Notes under the pieces: generated by a model | Told to the model about the DNA's origin: nothing | Databases searched by the model: none | What the model saw: only the letters and a program-made list of their open reading frames with translations | Part shown: positions 7,744 to 19,139 of the stretch, piece after piece | How positions within the stretch are numbered: the first letter of the stretch is position 1 | Layout: each line of letters opens with the position of its first letter | Assembly: GCF_900091455.1 (NCBI RefSeq) | Contig: NZ_LT607412.1 | Coordinates: 5,208,001 to 5,272,000, forward strand | Reading direction: 5' to 3' | Length of the DNA stretch: 64,000 nucleotides | Source: Micromonospora coriariae | GTDB lineage: Bacteria; Actinomycetota; Actinomycetes; Mycobacteriales; Micromonosporaceae | Translations under genes and position numbers: made by a program

Positions 7744-9063
7744 GTGAATGCCAGACGCGAGATCGCCGCCATGCTGACAACCACCTTCGTGAGCTGGATG
7801 GGTCAACGTACGACGGCCGTCGCGCTTCCGCTCGTCGCGCTCGCCGAGACCGGATCCGCCTGGTCCACCGGGCTGGTCGGTGGGGCGGTGGGCCTGCCCA
7901 TGCTCGCCTCGCCCTGGTGGGCCAGGCGCCTGCGTCAGCGACTGACCACGGGCAGAGCCCTCGCCTGGGTGCTCGCGGTCCAGGTGGTCGGTTTGCTCGT
8001 CGTTCCGACCGGTGCGGCCGTCGGAACGGTCAGTGCGGTTCACCTCGCCGCCGCCGGGCTGGTCACCGGATGTGCCACCGCTCTGAGTGGCCCGGGGCAA
8101 CGAGCGGTGCTCTCGGACATCGGCGACAGCCTCGGGTCCACCGTCGCGGCGAAGCTGTTGACCTGGCAGGATCTCCTGCACCGCAGCACGATGATCCTGG
8201 CGCCACCGGTGGCCGGGTGGGCGGTGGCCGTCGGCGGGCCGCTGCCCCTGCTCTGGGCGGAGGCCGCCGGCGTCGGTGCGGGGGCGCTCCTGCTGCTCAC
8301 CGTTCGCACCACCGCGGCGGTCGCCCCGCCAGCCCGTTCGGCCGGTGCTCCGGCCCTGCGGCACGTGCTGGCGCGGCACGGGGACATCCGTCGTGCCGTG
8401 ACGATGTCGGGAGTCGGCGGGCTCGTATGGTTCGCGTTCACCCTCGGTCTCGCGATCCTCGGCGCCGAGACCGGGCGGCCCGGGGTACTCATCGCGGCCG
8501 GCATGACCGGATACGGCCTGGGCTCGCTCACCGGTGCGCTGCTGGCGCCGGTGCTCGTTCCGCGAATGCCGGCGCTCGCGACGATGGCGATCGGATGGGC
8601 CGTCCTCGGCGTGACGTTCACGGCCCTGCCCGCCGTGGCGTCGTCTGTCGTCCTGCTGGCGTGCGTGGCCGCCGTCGGTGGCTTCTGCATGCCGCTCGGC
8701 ATCGGCGCCCTCAACCGGATCATCAGCACGCGTACCGATGGCGCCGACCGGCGAGCGGCCTTCGCGGCGGAGAGCCTCGTACACGACGGCGCGGTGTCCA
8801 TCGGTCTGCTCGCCGGGGGCGCGGTCATCGGCGTCGTCGGCGCGGGCCCGACTCTCGTCGCCGCCGGAGTCGCCCAGGTCGCCGTCGCGCTCGTCGCCGG
8901 CCCGTGGCCGAGAAGCTCACGGCTCGGACGACGGCATCGACGTGGTGCCGGCCGTCGAGTACGTTACCGGCGAGTCCGTCTGGCGACGGCGGACGACGGG
9001 GAGGCCGCATGGCCGGGAGACATCGTTCGTGGTGGGGCTGGGGGCACGTCGAGGACGCGGTGA
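7744..9063 (+). CDS. Major facilitator superfamily transporter
   Basis: A 439-residue protein with about twelve hydrophobic spans. The first span region includes TTFVSWMGQRTTAVALPLVA and there is a typical mid-molecule break around residue 205, where the second half begins. This layout fits MFS drug/metabolite exporters of the MDR type. It starts with GTG, has no strong ribosome site, and is divergent from the LysR gene that probably controls it. The last 55 residues (from about PWPRSSRLGRR) are Arg-rich and unlike an MFS terminus, and their coding sequence overlaps the next gene by 55 bp, so the natural C-terminus may have been altered by a frameshift or extension. Confidence 0.8.
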   Translation: MNARREIAAMLTTTFVSWMGQRTTAVALPLVALAETGSAWSTGLVGGAVGLPMLASPWWARRLRQRLTTGRALAWVLAVQVVGLLVVPTGAAVGTVSAVHLAAAGLVTGCATALSGPGQRAVLSDIGDSLGSTVAAKLLTWQDLLHRSTMILAPPVAGWAVAVGGPLPLLWAEAAGVGAGALLLLTVRTTAAVAPPARSAGAPALRHVLARHGDIRRAVTMSGVGGLVWFAFTLGLAILGAETGRPGVLIAAGMTGYGLGSLTGALLAPVLVPRMPALATMAIGWAVLGVTFTALPAVASSVVLLACVAAVGGFCMPLGIGALNRIISTRTDGADRRAAFAAESLVHDGAVSIGLLAGGAVIGVVGAGPTLVAAGVAQVAVALVAGPWPRSSRLGRRHRRGAGRRVRYRRVRLATADDGEAAWPGDIVRGGAGGTSRTR

Positions 9064-10619
9064 CCGGCGCGGAGGCCACGGCGTTGACGGATCGGGTGCG
9101 CGCCCTGCTGCCCGACGCCGACCTGACCGAGCACGGTGCCCCGCCGGTGGCCGATCTCGGCCTGCGCGCGCCACGGATTGATCCGCCGGCGTCACTGGCT
9201 CGACTGTGCTCGACGGACCTGGCCGACCGGGCGGCGCACACCCACGGCAAGGCGTTCCGGGACGTCGTCCGCAACCTGCGCGGGGAGGTCCACGACCCGC
9301 CGGACCTGGTGGTCCGGCCGGTGACCGAGCAGGACGTCGTCGACGTGCTCGACTGGTGCGCCGGCCGGGACATCGCGGTGATCCCGTACGGCGGCGGGTC
9401 GTCAGTGGTCGGCGGTGTGGAGCCGCGGCTCGACGACGCGTATCCCGCGGCGGTCAGTCTCGACCTCGGGCGCCTCGACCGGGTGCTGGAGGTGGATCCG
9501 ACCAGCCGGGCGGCGCGCATCCAGGCCGGCGTGTTCGGCCCGGCGTTGGAGGACCAGCTCCGGCGGTACGACCTCACCCTGCGGCACTTCCCGCAGTCGT
9601 TCGAGTTCTCCACCCTGGGCGGCTGGTTGGCCACCCGGGCCGGTGGTCACTACGCCACCGTCCTCACCCACATCGACGACCTGGTGGAGTCGATGCGGGT
9701 GGTCACCCCGGCGGGCGTCAGCCAGTCGCGCCGGCTGCCCGGCTCCGGCGCCGGGCCGTCCCCGGATCGGCTGTTCCTCGGCTCGGAGGGCGTGCTCGGC
9801 GTCATCACCGAGGCGTGGATGCGGCTGCAGGACCGGCCCCGCTGGCGGTCTGGCGCCTCGGTGCACTTCACCGACCACGACGGGGCGGTCGCCGCCACCC
9901 GGGCCATCGCCCAGTCCGGTCTGTACCCGAGCAACTGCCGCCTGCTCGACCCGGCGGAGGCGCTCCTCAACGCCGGTGTCGCCACCACCGGAGGCGTGCT
10001 CGTCCTGGGCTTCGAGTCCGCCGACCACCCGGTCACACCATCGTTGGACCGCGCCGTCGAGCTGTGCCGCGACCACGGGGGAGCCCTCGCGGAGCCGTCC
10101 CGCGGCGACGGCTCGTCCGGCCCACGGCGGCGGACCGCCGCCGACGCCTGGCGCTCGGCCTTCCTGCGAATGCCGTACCAGCGCGACGCGCTCGCCGCCC
10201 GGTCGATGATCGTGGAGACGTTCGAGACCGCCTGCACCTGGGACCGGTTCCCCGCCTTGCGCGCCGCCGTGCTCGACGCGGCCGGCGAAGCGCTCCGGGC
10301 CGTCGCCGCGACCGGTGTGGTGACGTGCCGCTTCACGCATGTCTACCCGGACGGCCCCGCCCCCTACTTCGGCGTGTACGCCACCGGTCGCTGGGACGCC
10401 ACGATCGCCCAGTGGGACCAGATCAAGCGTGCCGTCTCCGACGCGCTGCTCGCCGCCGGCGGCACCATCACCCACCACCACGCCGTCGGCCGCGACCACC
10501 GACCGTGGTACGACCGGCAGCGTCCGGACCCGATCGCGCTCGCGCTGCGCGCCACCAAGAAGGCCCTCGACCCGTCCTGGATCCTCAACCCGGGTGTCCT
10601 CGTCGATCCCGCCGGCTGA
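9009..10619 (+). CDS. FAD-linked oxidase, alkyldihydroxyacetonephosphate-synthase-like
   Basis: A 536-residue flavoprotein. The FAD-binding PCMH domain is visible from about residue 97 (PPDLVVRPVTEQDVVDVLDW, then IPYGGGSSVVGG), followed by FPQSFEFSTLGGWLATRAGG and LFLGSEGVLGVITEA. The N-terminal segment HGKAFRDVVRNLRG and the late HHHAVGRDHRPW motif match the alkyl-DHAP synthase branch, in which tyrosine and a His cluster act in catalysis. Bacterial members are often annotated simply as FAD-binding oxidase, and an ether-lipid role is not proven. The ATG at 9009 has a GGGGAGG site 5 nt upstream and lies inside the 3' end of the MFS gene, so expression is likely coupled. Confidence 0.85.
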   Translation: MAGRHRSWWGWGHVEDAVTGAEATALTDRVRALLPDADLTEHGAPPVADLGLRAPRIDPPASLARLCSTDLADRAAHTHGKAFRDVVRNLRGEVHDPPDLVVRPVTEQDVVDVLDWCAGRDIAVIPYGGGSSVVGGVEPRLDDAYPAAVSLDLGRLDRVLEVDPTSRAARIQAGVFGPALEDQLRRYDLTLRHFPQSFEFSTLGGWLATRAGGHYATVLTHIDDLVESMRVVTPAGVSQSRRLPGSGAGPSPDRLFLGSEGVLGVITEAWMRLQDRPRWRSGASVHFTDHDGAVAATRAIAQSGLYPSNCRLLDPAEALLNAGVATTGGVLVLGFESADHPVTPSLDRAVELCRDHGGALAEPSRGDGSSGPRRRTAADAWRSAFLRMPYQRDALAARSMIVETFETACTWDRFPALRAAVLDAAGEALRAVAATGVVTCRFTHVYPDGPAPYFGVYATGRWDATIAQWDQIKRAVSDALLAAGGTITHHHAVGRDHRPWYDRQRPDPIALALRATKKALDPSWILNPGVLVDPAG

Positions 10620-10736
10620 CCCACGGCTTCGCCACTCTTGCGCCTGCTGGTACGCCATCGATGGGTGCGCGGTAGCGTGTCTGATATCGCAGGGTTTCGC
10701 CCTTTCGGTGAACTCCTTCTAACGGGTCGAGGCTGA

Positions 10737-13508
<2,772 letters not shown>

Positions 13509-13521
13509 CCCGGCTCCACAC

Positions 13522-13564
13522 GACGAGCCCCGGTCGATCCACCAGTGATCGGCCGGGGCTCGTC
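13522..13564. terminator. Bidirectional terminator hairpin between katG and epoxide hydrolase
   Basis: An 18-bp stem (left arm 13522-13539, right arm 13547-13564) with a single G-U-type mismatch and a 7-nt loop. There is no long T run, as is usual in high-GC actinomycetes. It lies between two convergent genes and can end both transcripts. Confidence 0.8.
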
Positions 13565-13577
13565 CGTCGATTCAGTG

Positions 13578-14792
13578 TCAGGTGCGGGCGGCCTCGCAAA
13601 GTTTCCGGAAGAAGCCCCTGATGTCGTCGACCAGAAGCTCTGGTTGTTCCATCGCGGCGAAGTGCCCACCCCGGTCGTACTCCGTCCATTGCACGATGCG
13701 GTTCGTGCGATCCGCGATGTGTCGCAGCGGAATGAAGTTGTCCCGTGGAAAGACGGCCAGCGCGGTCGGTGCGGTCGACAGTTCGGGTGGCATGCCCTGG
13801 TAGTCGGCGTGCGCCCGTTCGTAGTAGATGCGGGCGGACGAGCCGGCCGTGCCGGTCAGCCAGTAGAGCATCACGTTGGTGAGCATCTGGTCGCGGTCGA
13901 CGGCGTCTTCCGGGCGATCCTCGGAGTCCGTCCACTCCTTGAACTTCTCGACGATCCAGGCCAGTTGGCCCACCGGCGAGTCGGTCAAGCCGTACGCCAG
14001 GGTCTGTGGCCGCGTGGACTGGATGTCGGCGTACCCCTGACGCTCGCGGCTCCAGGACCTGAGGCGTTCCCAGGAGGCCAGGGTGCGCTCGCGCTCCGGC
14101 GGGCTCAGCGCCTCCAACTCGTGCGGCTCGGGTTCCTGCGGCTGGAACGAGTTGGGCAGCAGGTTGAGGTGCACGCCGATGACCCGGTCGGATCGGGTGC
14201 GGCCGATCTCCCGGGAGATGATCGCTCCCCAGTCGCCGCCCTGCACCCCGTACCGTTCGTAGCCGAGACGTCGCATCAGCACGACGAACGCCGCGGCCAC
14301 CCGCTTGAACTCCCAACCTGTCTCGGTGGTCGGCCCGGACAACGTGAACCCGGGGATGCTCGGGAGCACCAGGTGGAACGCGTCGGCCGGGTCGCCGCCG
14401 TGCGCACGCGGGTCCGTGAGCGGGCCGACGACCTCGGCGAACTCGACGATCGAGCCGGGCCAGCCGTGCGTCATGGGCAGCGGGGTCGCGCCCGGTTCGG
14501 GCGACCGGAGGTGGGCGAAGTGAATGTTCGCACCGTCGATCGTGGTGGTGAACTGCGGCCACTGGTTCAGCCTGGCCTCTGCGACCCGCCAGTCGTACTC
14601 CTGGCGCCAGTACCGCACGAGCTCCTTGAGGTAGTCGCGCGGGACGCCGTACGCCCACCCCACACCTGGCAGTTCGTCGGGCCAGCGGGTGCGGTCGAGA
14701 CGTTCTCGCAGATCATCCAGATCGCTGTGCGGAACGGCGAGGTGGAATGGATGAATGACTTCTCCGGCTGCCCCTGTCGTCACTTCGCGCAT
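13578..14792 (-). CDS. Epoxide hydrolase (EHN-domain alpha/beta hydrolase)
   Basis: A 404-residue epoxide hydrolase of the juvenile-hormone/microsomal type. The N-terminal EHN domain is FHLAVPHSDLDDLRERLDRT, followed by RWPDE; the oxyanion-hole motif is HGWPGS; the nucleophile Asp is in VQGGDWGAIISREIG; a lid Tyr lies in ARIYYERAHAD; and the catalytic His is in GGHFAAMEQPE. All key residues are present, so it should be active. The ATG at 14792 was chosen because the EHN domain starts 15 residues later; no clear ribosome site is seen. A small DUF2007-type gene ends 27 nt upstream on the same strand and the two could be cotranscribed. Confidence 0.9.
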   Translation of the reverse strand: MREVTTGAAGEVIHPFHLAVPHSDLDDLRERLDRTRWPDELPGVGWAYGVPRDYLKELVRYWRQEYDWRVAEARLNQWPQFTTTIDGANIHFAHLRSPEPGATPLPMTHGWPGSIVEFAEVVGPLTDPRAHGGDPADAFHLVLPSIPGFTLSGPTTETGWEFKRVAAAFVVLMRRLGYERYGVQGGDWGAIISREIGRTRSDRVIGVHLNLLPNSFQPQEPEPHELEALSPPERERTLASWERLRSWSRERQGYADIQSTRPQTLAYGLTDSPVGQLAWIVEKFKEWTDSEDRPEDAVDRDQMLTNVMLYWLTGTAGSSARIYYERAHADYQGMPPELSTAPTALAVFPRDNFIPLRHIADRTNRIVQWTEYDRGGHFAAMEQPELLVDDIRGFFRKLCEAART

Positions 14793-14818
14793 GTTACGTC
14801 GACCGGTTTCGGCCTCGA

Positions 14819-15067
14819 TCAAATGCCACTCGGCAACCCGTCGGTTCCGTCCTGCTCGGCAGCGGCCAGGAGTTGACGGGCGTCGGCTTCGTCGGCGCGG
14901 GCGACCCGCACGTGGACCCCCTGCCGTTGCAGGTGCGGCTCCTGTCCGCCGACGTCGTCCGCCGCCACGACGGCTCGCAGGCCGTAACTGAGCAGCAGGC
15001 CGACGATAAGGTCCGCCTCCGTGCGGCTGTCGACGACCGTCAACGACACCATGGCGCGTTCCTCCAT
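14819..15067 (-). CDS. DUF2007-type putative signal-transducing protein
   Basis: An 82-residue protein whose core (LTVVDSRTEADLIVGLLLSY, then GVHVRVARADEADARQLLAA) matches the small DUF2007 domain, a PII-like ferredoxin-fold protein often described as putative signal transducing. The ATG at 15067 has a GGAGGG ribosome site 6 nt upstream; a second in-frame ATG at 15052 has its own GGAGGA site, so either could be used. Function is unknown. It lies just upstream of the epoxide hydrolase. Confidence 0.7.
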   Translation of the reverse strand: MEERAMVSLTVVDSRTEADLIVGLLLSYGLRAVVAADDVGGQEPHLQRQGVHVRVARADEADARQLLAAAEQDGTDGLPSGI

Positions 15068-15094
15068 GCGTTTCCCTCCTTCGTTCCAGCTCGC

Positions 15095-15262
15095 TCACCG
15101 GCCGGCCGGCCCGAAGCGCTGACAGCCGTGGACCCGACGAGGAGGCTGGGCGTCGAGGTCGCGCAGTGCCAGGAGGATCGCCTCGCAGAACGTCGGGAAC
15201 GGTTGGATGACATCGAACAACACCGACCGGGGCCTACGGGCGTGAATCGCCAACGTCGCCAT
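15095..15262 (-). pseudogene. Degraded C-terminus of a pyridine nucleotide-disulfide oxidoreductase
   Basis: The minus-strand frame encodes TLAIHARRPRSVLFDVIQPF and then PTFCEAILLALRDLD, which resembles the C-terminal end of FAD/NAD(P) disulfide oxidoreductases of the lipoamide dehydrogenase/mercuric reductase group (typically LAIHARxPLxVLxDxIQPFPTFSE...LRxL). The FAD and NADP domains and the redox CxxxxC are missing, and the sequence before it changes frame. It is a remnant, not a functional gene. Confidence 0.55.
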
Positions 15263-15810
15263 CCCCGGTAGGACACTCGCCGTCGAAGCTGTGCAGGACG
15301 ACCATCGACCCGGTGATGGTGATCCCCTGGTCGCAGATCCGGTACCGGCGGTGCGGGAGACGCCGAGCGTGCGTGCGGTGGTCAGGGTCCTGGCCGGGCC
15401 CTGTAGAGCTGCCCCAGATATGAGACATCGCCACTCCGCCGCGGCTGAGCTGCGCTGCGCTCCATACGTGGGGCAGCTCGACAGGACTCGCGCAGGGGCC
15501 GGTGCAGCCCCGGAGGCGCGCGTCATTCTCGGAGCGATCCGCGCCTCGCGTCCTGTGAGCTGGGTCTGGGCAATCTCGACGTGGCGAGGAAACTGTTCGC
15601 CGAGGGGCGTGAACGGGTGTTCCGCAAGCGGCTGGGCCGACTTCGTGCCGTACATCTGCGTGCCGGGTGCCGCGCTCGCCTCGGCCAAAGCGGATCACCC
15701 GCGTGCGGCGTTCGCCGACGATCGGCGCTGACCTGATAAAAGTGCCGGGCTTCACCTGCTGGGCGGTTTGCGTTGGTCACCGCCGTCGAAGTCCCACACC
15801 CCCGAACTGT
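15263..15810. other. Decayed intergenic stretch without an intact gene
   Basis: No frame here has a recognisable complete domain. On the minus strand a piece reading QTQLTGREARIA (about 15540-15570) resembles the first helix of a LuxR-type HTH, and RRTV appears just upstream in another frame, suggesting a frameshifted LuxR remnant; this is weak. Next to the oxidoreductase remnant it looks like a region of gene loss. Confidence 0.4.
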
Positions 15811-15831
15811 ATTTAGTCAGATCTATCTATA

Positions 15832-15860
15832 TTGACGTTCGGCGTTGGCGGCGGCAGGAT
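15832..15860 (+). promoter_or_regulatory. Sigma-70-like promoter for the GDSL esterase
   Basis: A -35 TTGACG (15832-15837), a 17-bp spacer and a -10 CAGGAT (15855-15860). An unusually AT-rich patch, 15811-15831, lies immediately upstream and could act as an UP-like element or a regulator site. Confidence 0.5.
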
Positions 15861-15897
15861 CTCGGCACCACCACCGTCATCCCCCTTGGGAGGCGTC

Positions 15898-16788
15898 ATG
15901 ACCCGTCCCCGCCTGCCGTTCCTGCCGGCAGCGACCCGGTTGGCCGCACTCGCCGTGGCCACCGTCGGCATGCTGCTCGCCGTCGCCACACCCGCCAGCG
16001 CCGCCGTGCCCGCCGGCCGCTACGTGGCGCTGGGCGACTCGTACACCGCCGGTCCGCTGATCCCCACCCAGGTCGACCTCAACTGCCTACGGTCCAACCG
16101 CAACTACCCCTCGCTGGTCGCCGCGTCCGGTGCGTCGTCGTTGGCCGACGTGAGCTGTTCCGGCGCCACCACGGACGACATCCTCTACGGTGGCAGCGGC
16201 CAGTTGGGCATCGAGCTGCCACCGCAGCTCAGCGCGGTCACGTCGAACACAGCGCTGGTGACGGTGCAGATCGGCGGCAACGACATCGGCTTCTCCGGGA
16301 TCATCAGCGACTGTGCGGAGGCCAGCCTCAGCAGCCCGCTCGGATCTCCGTGCAAGAACCGGTACACCGCCGGCGGCACCGACCAGTTGCAGGCTCGGAT
16401 CGCCGGTGCCACGCCGAAGGTGGCCGCCGTGCTGCAGGCGGTCCGCCGGGCCGCGCCCGGCGCGCGGGTCGTGGTGCTCGGGTACCCGGCGATCCTGCCG
16501 GACACCGGATACGGCTGCTGGCCCGTCGTCCCGATCGCGTACCAGGACGTGCCGTACCTGCGCGGCATCGAAAAGTCGCTCAACGCGATGCTGGCCAGCA
16601 CCGCGACCGCGAACGGCGCCACCTACTCCGACGTCTACACCCCGTCGATCGGCCGCGACGCGTGCAAGGGCAGCGGCACCCGATGGGTTGAGGGACTGGT
16701 GCCACAGAACTCGGCTGCTCCGTTCCACCCGAACGCCCGGGGTGAGCAGGGCATGGCCACCGCCCTGCTCGCCACGCTGAACAGCTGA
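15898..16788 (+). CDS. Secreted SGNH/GDSL-type esterase or lipase
   Basis: A 296-residue secreted hydrolase. A Sec signal peptide ends around TPASA-AVPAG (residues 32-40). The four SGNH blocks are visible: Ser48 in VALGDSYTAG, the Gly in the VSCSGATTDDI region, Asn in IGGNDIGFSG, and His277 in FHPNARGEQG near the C-terminus. Paired cysteines suggest disulfides. The size and motifs match the Streptomyces GDSL lipase/phospholipase A1 group. GGGAGG precedes the ATG by 5 nt, and a longer in-frame start would put residues before the signal peptide. Likely acts on extracellular esters or phospholipids. Confidence 0.92.
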   Translation: MTRPRLPFLPAATRLAALAVATVGMLLAVATPASAAVPAGRYVALGDSYTAGPLIPTQVDLNCLRSNRNYPSLVAASGASSLADVSCSGATTDDILYGGSGQLGIELPPQLSAVTSNTALVTVQIGGNDIGFSGIISDCAEASLSSPLGSPCKNRYTAGGTDQLQARIAGATPKVAAVLQAVRRAAPGARVVVLGYPAILPDTGYGCWPVVPIAYQDVPYLRGIEKSLNAMLASTATANGATYSDVYTPSIGRDACKGSGTRWVEGLVPQNSAAPFHPNARGEQGMATALLATLNS

Positions 16789-16800
16789 CCGGGCGCTTGG

Positions 16801-16846
16801 CCGGTCGAGCCGGCCCCGCCGCGCAGCGACGGGGCCGGCTCACCGG
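16801..16846 (+). terminator. Terminator hairpin after the GDSL esterase
   Basis: A perfect 12-bp stem, GAGCCGGCCCCG (16807-16818) with its complement at 16830-16841, loop of 11 nt, extended by CCGGT/ACCGG at the base. It begins 13 nt after the esterase stop. Confidence 0.75.
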
Positions 16847-16866
16847 TGCCGTGGGATGCTTCGCAC

Positions 16867-17364
16867 ATGTCCTCCTTCCCGGCGACGTTCGCCGAAGACG
16901 TGATCGCCCGGCCGGCCAAGGACCAGTTCGAGGCGTTTCTCGATGAGCACCGCCGCGCGCTCAATGACTGCTTGGACGGGCTGACCGAGGAGCAGGCGCG
17001 CCGGTCATTGGTGCCGTCCCGCACCACGCTGCTGGGCCTGGTGAAGCACGCGACCTTCGTCGAGAAGGTCTGGTTCGACGAAGCCATCACGTGCCGGCCA
17101 CGGGCCGAGATCGGCATCCCCGCTACGCCCGACGAGTCCTTCATCCTCGATGACGACGACACGGTCGACACCGTGCGGCGAGCACACGACGAGGCATGCC
17201 AGGCGTCACGCCGCGCGACGTCATCCCTGGGGCTGGACGACTTGGTGCACGGCAACCGGCGGGGCCCGCTTCCGTTGCGCTGGGTGTACCTCCACATGCT
17301 GCGCGAGCTCGCCCAGCACTGCGGGCACGCGGACATCCTGCGCGAACAACTCCTGGACGAGTAG
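16867..17364 (+). CDS. DinB-family protein (DUF664-like)
   Basis: A 165-residue protein with the four-helix DinB fold. Motifs include FLDEHRRALNDCLDGLTEEQ, LLGLVKHATFVEKVWF with the first metal-binding His, and WVYLHMLRELAQHCGHADIL with the two C-terminal His of the DinB triad. Members include thiol-dependent S-transferases using bacillithiol or mycothiol and proteins of unknown role. ATG 16867 is favoured because a -10-like GATGCT ends 6 nt before it, implying a leaderless message; a GTG at 16846 would add seven residues but falls in the preceding terminator. Confidence 0.82.
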   Translation: MSSFPATFAEDVIARPAKDQFEAFLDEHRRALNDCLDGLTEEQARRSLVPSRTTLLGLVKHATFVEKVWFDEAITCRPRAEIGIPATPDESFILDDDDTVDTVRRAHDEACQASRRATSSLGLDDLVHGNRRGPLPLRWVYLHMLRELAQHCGHADILREQLLDE

Positions 17365-17403
17365 TGCTCCGGCATCCGCACCTGCCGGTTCGTGGGGGAC
17401 GTG

Positions 17404-18147
17404 TCAACGAGCCGACCACCCGGCGTCATCAGTCAACTGGACCACGCCGGTCAGGTAGTCCACGCGTCGCTGCGGTTCGAACTTCTCGATCGCGTACCGC
17501 AGCATGACCCGCGGCATGGCCCGGTAGTGCCGGGCCAGGAACTCCTCCTCCGCCGCTCTGTTCCGATTGCCCACCTCGCGCAGCATCCAGCCGACCGCCT
17601 TGTGAACCAGGTCGTGCGGGTCGCGCAGGAGCCGTTCGCTGAGGCGGAAGGTCCAGTCGAAGTCACCCGCCTTGATGAAGGCGAACGTCGCCATGATGGC
17701 GATGCGCCGGTCCCACACCAGGCTTGACCCGGCCAACCGATCCAGGACGCTCCGGTCCTTGTCGATCAACCAGGGGCCGACGATGTACGGCGCGGACGAG
17801 TCCACCAGGTCCCAGTTGTTGATGCGGCCGGTGTTGGCCAGGACGAGGCGGAAGATCTCGCCCTGTTCCTCCTCGTCGCCCTTGGTGAACTTCCGCACCA
17901 GGATGAACAGCGACGTCAGCCTCTCCTCGTGCACGCCGCTGCTCAGCAGCTCCGCTGCCTGGGAGAGGGAGAGGTCACGCCAGTACCGGGCGGCCACCCT
18001 GCGCTGCTCCGGCACGGAGACACCGATGGCCCGGTCGCCCTCGCCGTACCCGCCCGGAATCATCTGCAGAAACCGGCTCGATCCCTCCGCCCGACGTGGG
18101 TCGGCGAGGCTGGCAAGGTCGTGACGGACGTCGGCGGTCGTGGCCAT
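17404..18147 (-). CDS. DNA alkylation repair protein, AlkD-like HEAT-repeat glycosylase
   Basis: A 247-residue all-helical HEAT-like repeat protein. Characteristic stretches are FLQMIPGGYGEGDRAIGVSV, INNWDLVDSSAPYIVGPWL and HDLVHKAVGWMLREVG, all typical of the AlkD branch that removes positively charged alkylated bases without base flipping. The Trp and Asp in NNWDLVD correspond to the residues that contact the lesion. The ATG at 18147 is preceded by TAGGTT 8 nt upstream, suggesting leaderless transcription. It stands alone and is convergent with the DinB-family gene. Confidence 0.88.
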   Translation of the reverse strand: MATTADVRHDLASLADPRRAEGSSRFLQMIPGGYGEGDRAIGVSVPEQRRVAARYWRDLSLSQAAELLSSGVHEERLTSLFILVRKFTKGDEEEQGEIFRLVLANTGRINNWDLVDSSAPYIVGPWLIDKDRSVLDRLAGSSLVWDRRIAIMATFAFIKAGDFDWTFRLSERLLRDPHDLVHKAVGWMLREVGNRNRAAEEEFLARHYRAMPRVMLRYAIEKFEPQRRVDYLTGVVQLTDDAGWSAR

Positions 18148-18327
18148 GACTCCGCAACCTACAGCGACCGCCGGTGGGCACGGTGCTGCGCCGCGGTCCG
18201 GGGTGATGCTTCCCGACGAGCGCGAAATGTCGAACTTCTCGCCGCCAGTGACCCGTGGTCGGCCGATGAGTTTGGGATGATGCGCCGGTCTACCAGCGAC
18301 ACCACCTGACACGAAGGGATCTGCCCG

Positions 18328-18942
18328 ATGGCAAAGCTCATCTCCACGCTGTTCATCTCTGCCGACGGTGTGGCGGAGATCGACCCCGATTGGCACTTCC
18401 CGTACTTCGACGACAACATGGGTCGCGCCGTCGGCGAGGACTATGACACCTCCGACGTGCTGCTCATCGGACGCGAAACCTATGACAGCTTCGCCGGAGC
18501 ATGGCCGGACCGCGAGGCCGCGGGTGGCGAGGACGCGCCGTTCGCCAAGCAGCTCGGAGACGTACGCAAGGTGGTCGTCTCGCGCCAGCCGCTGGAGTTC
18601 TCCTGGCGCAACTCGGAGCTGATGAAGGGCGACCTCATCGGTGCCGTGACCGCCCTCAAGGCCGACGCCGGCATCAAGGGCATCCTCATCCCCGGGTCGA
18701 TCTCCGTGGTTCAGCAACTGCTCGCCGCAGGGCTGGTCGATGAGCTGCGGCTCCTGGTGCATCCGGTAGCGGCGCGCAAGGGCCGCAAGCTGTTCGACGA
18801 GGGGGACGCGCCGTACCACCTGAAGGTGACTGCGACCGAGGCGTTTCCGACGGGCGTGATCCGCGTGATCTACTCGCCGACCGCGGCACCGACCAAGATC
18901 GGCTACGACGAGGTCAAGGACCAGGTACCCGTCGGCAATTAG
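18328..18942 (+). CDS. Dihydrofolate reductase-like (RibD C-terminal domain) protein
   Basis: A 204-residue protein of the RibD_C/dihydrofolate reductase fold. It begins AKLISTLFISADGVAEI, with DVLLIGRETYDSFAGAW in the middle and IKGILIPGSISVVQQLLAAG and LVDELRLLVHPV toward the end, the usual NADPH-domain landmarks. Such stand-alone proteins are widespread in actinomycetes and mostly of unknown substrate; they are not true folate or riboflavin enzymes. A GAAGGGA ribosome site precedes the ATG. A long inverted repeat follows the stop. Confidence 0.85.
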   Translation: MAKLISTLFISADGVAEIDPDWHFPYFDDNMGRAVGEDYDTSDVLLIGRETYDSFAGAWPDREAAGGEDAPFAKQLGDVRKVVVSRQPLEFSWRNSELMKGDLIGAVTALKADAGIKGILIPGSISVVQQLLAAGLVDELRLLVHPVAARKGRKLFDEGDAPYHLKVTATEAFPTGVIRVIYSPTAAPTKIGYDEVKDQVPVGN

Positions 18943-18977
18943 TCGCCTTCGCGGGGGAGGTGACGATCCCGATCCTC

Positions 18978-19053
18978 CGGGAGCCCGATCGTGCACCGCA
19001 CGCGCGCTGATTCTCCACCTGCGACGCGCGCTCGTGCCGGGATCGGGCTCCCG
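18978..19053. repeat. Long interrupted inverted repeat, possible terminator or RNA structure
   Basis: CGGGAGCCCGATC (18978-18990) is perfectly complementary to 19041-19053, and the inner sequence continues to pair imperfectly (GCACCGCACGCGCGC with GCGCGCTCGTGC). The hairpin would be about 76 nt with an AT-richer apical loop. It lies between the DHFR-like gene and the P450 gene. Confidence 0.6.
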
Positions 19054-19139
19054 AGGGAAACTCGGGATGCAGCTGGCCGGTGTGGAGCCCCTGGCGGGCT
19101 GGTGGTTTGCCGCCCGGTCCACCGGGCAGGACTGCACCC

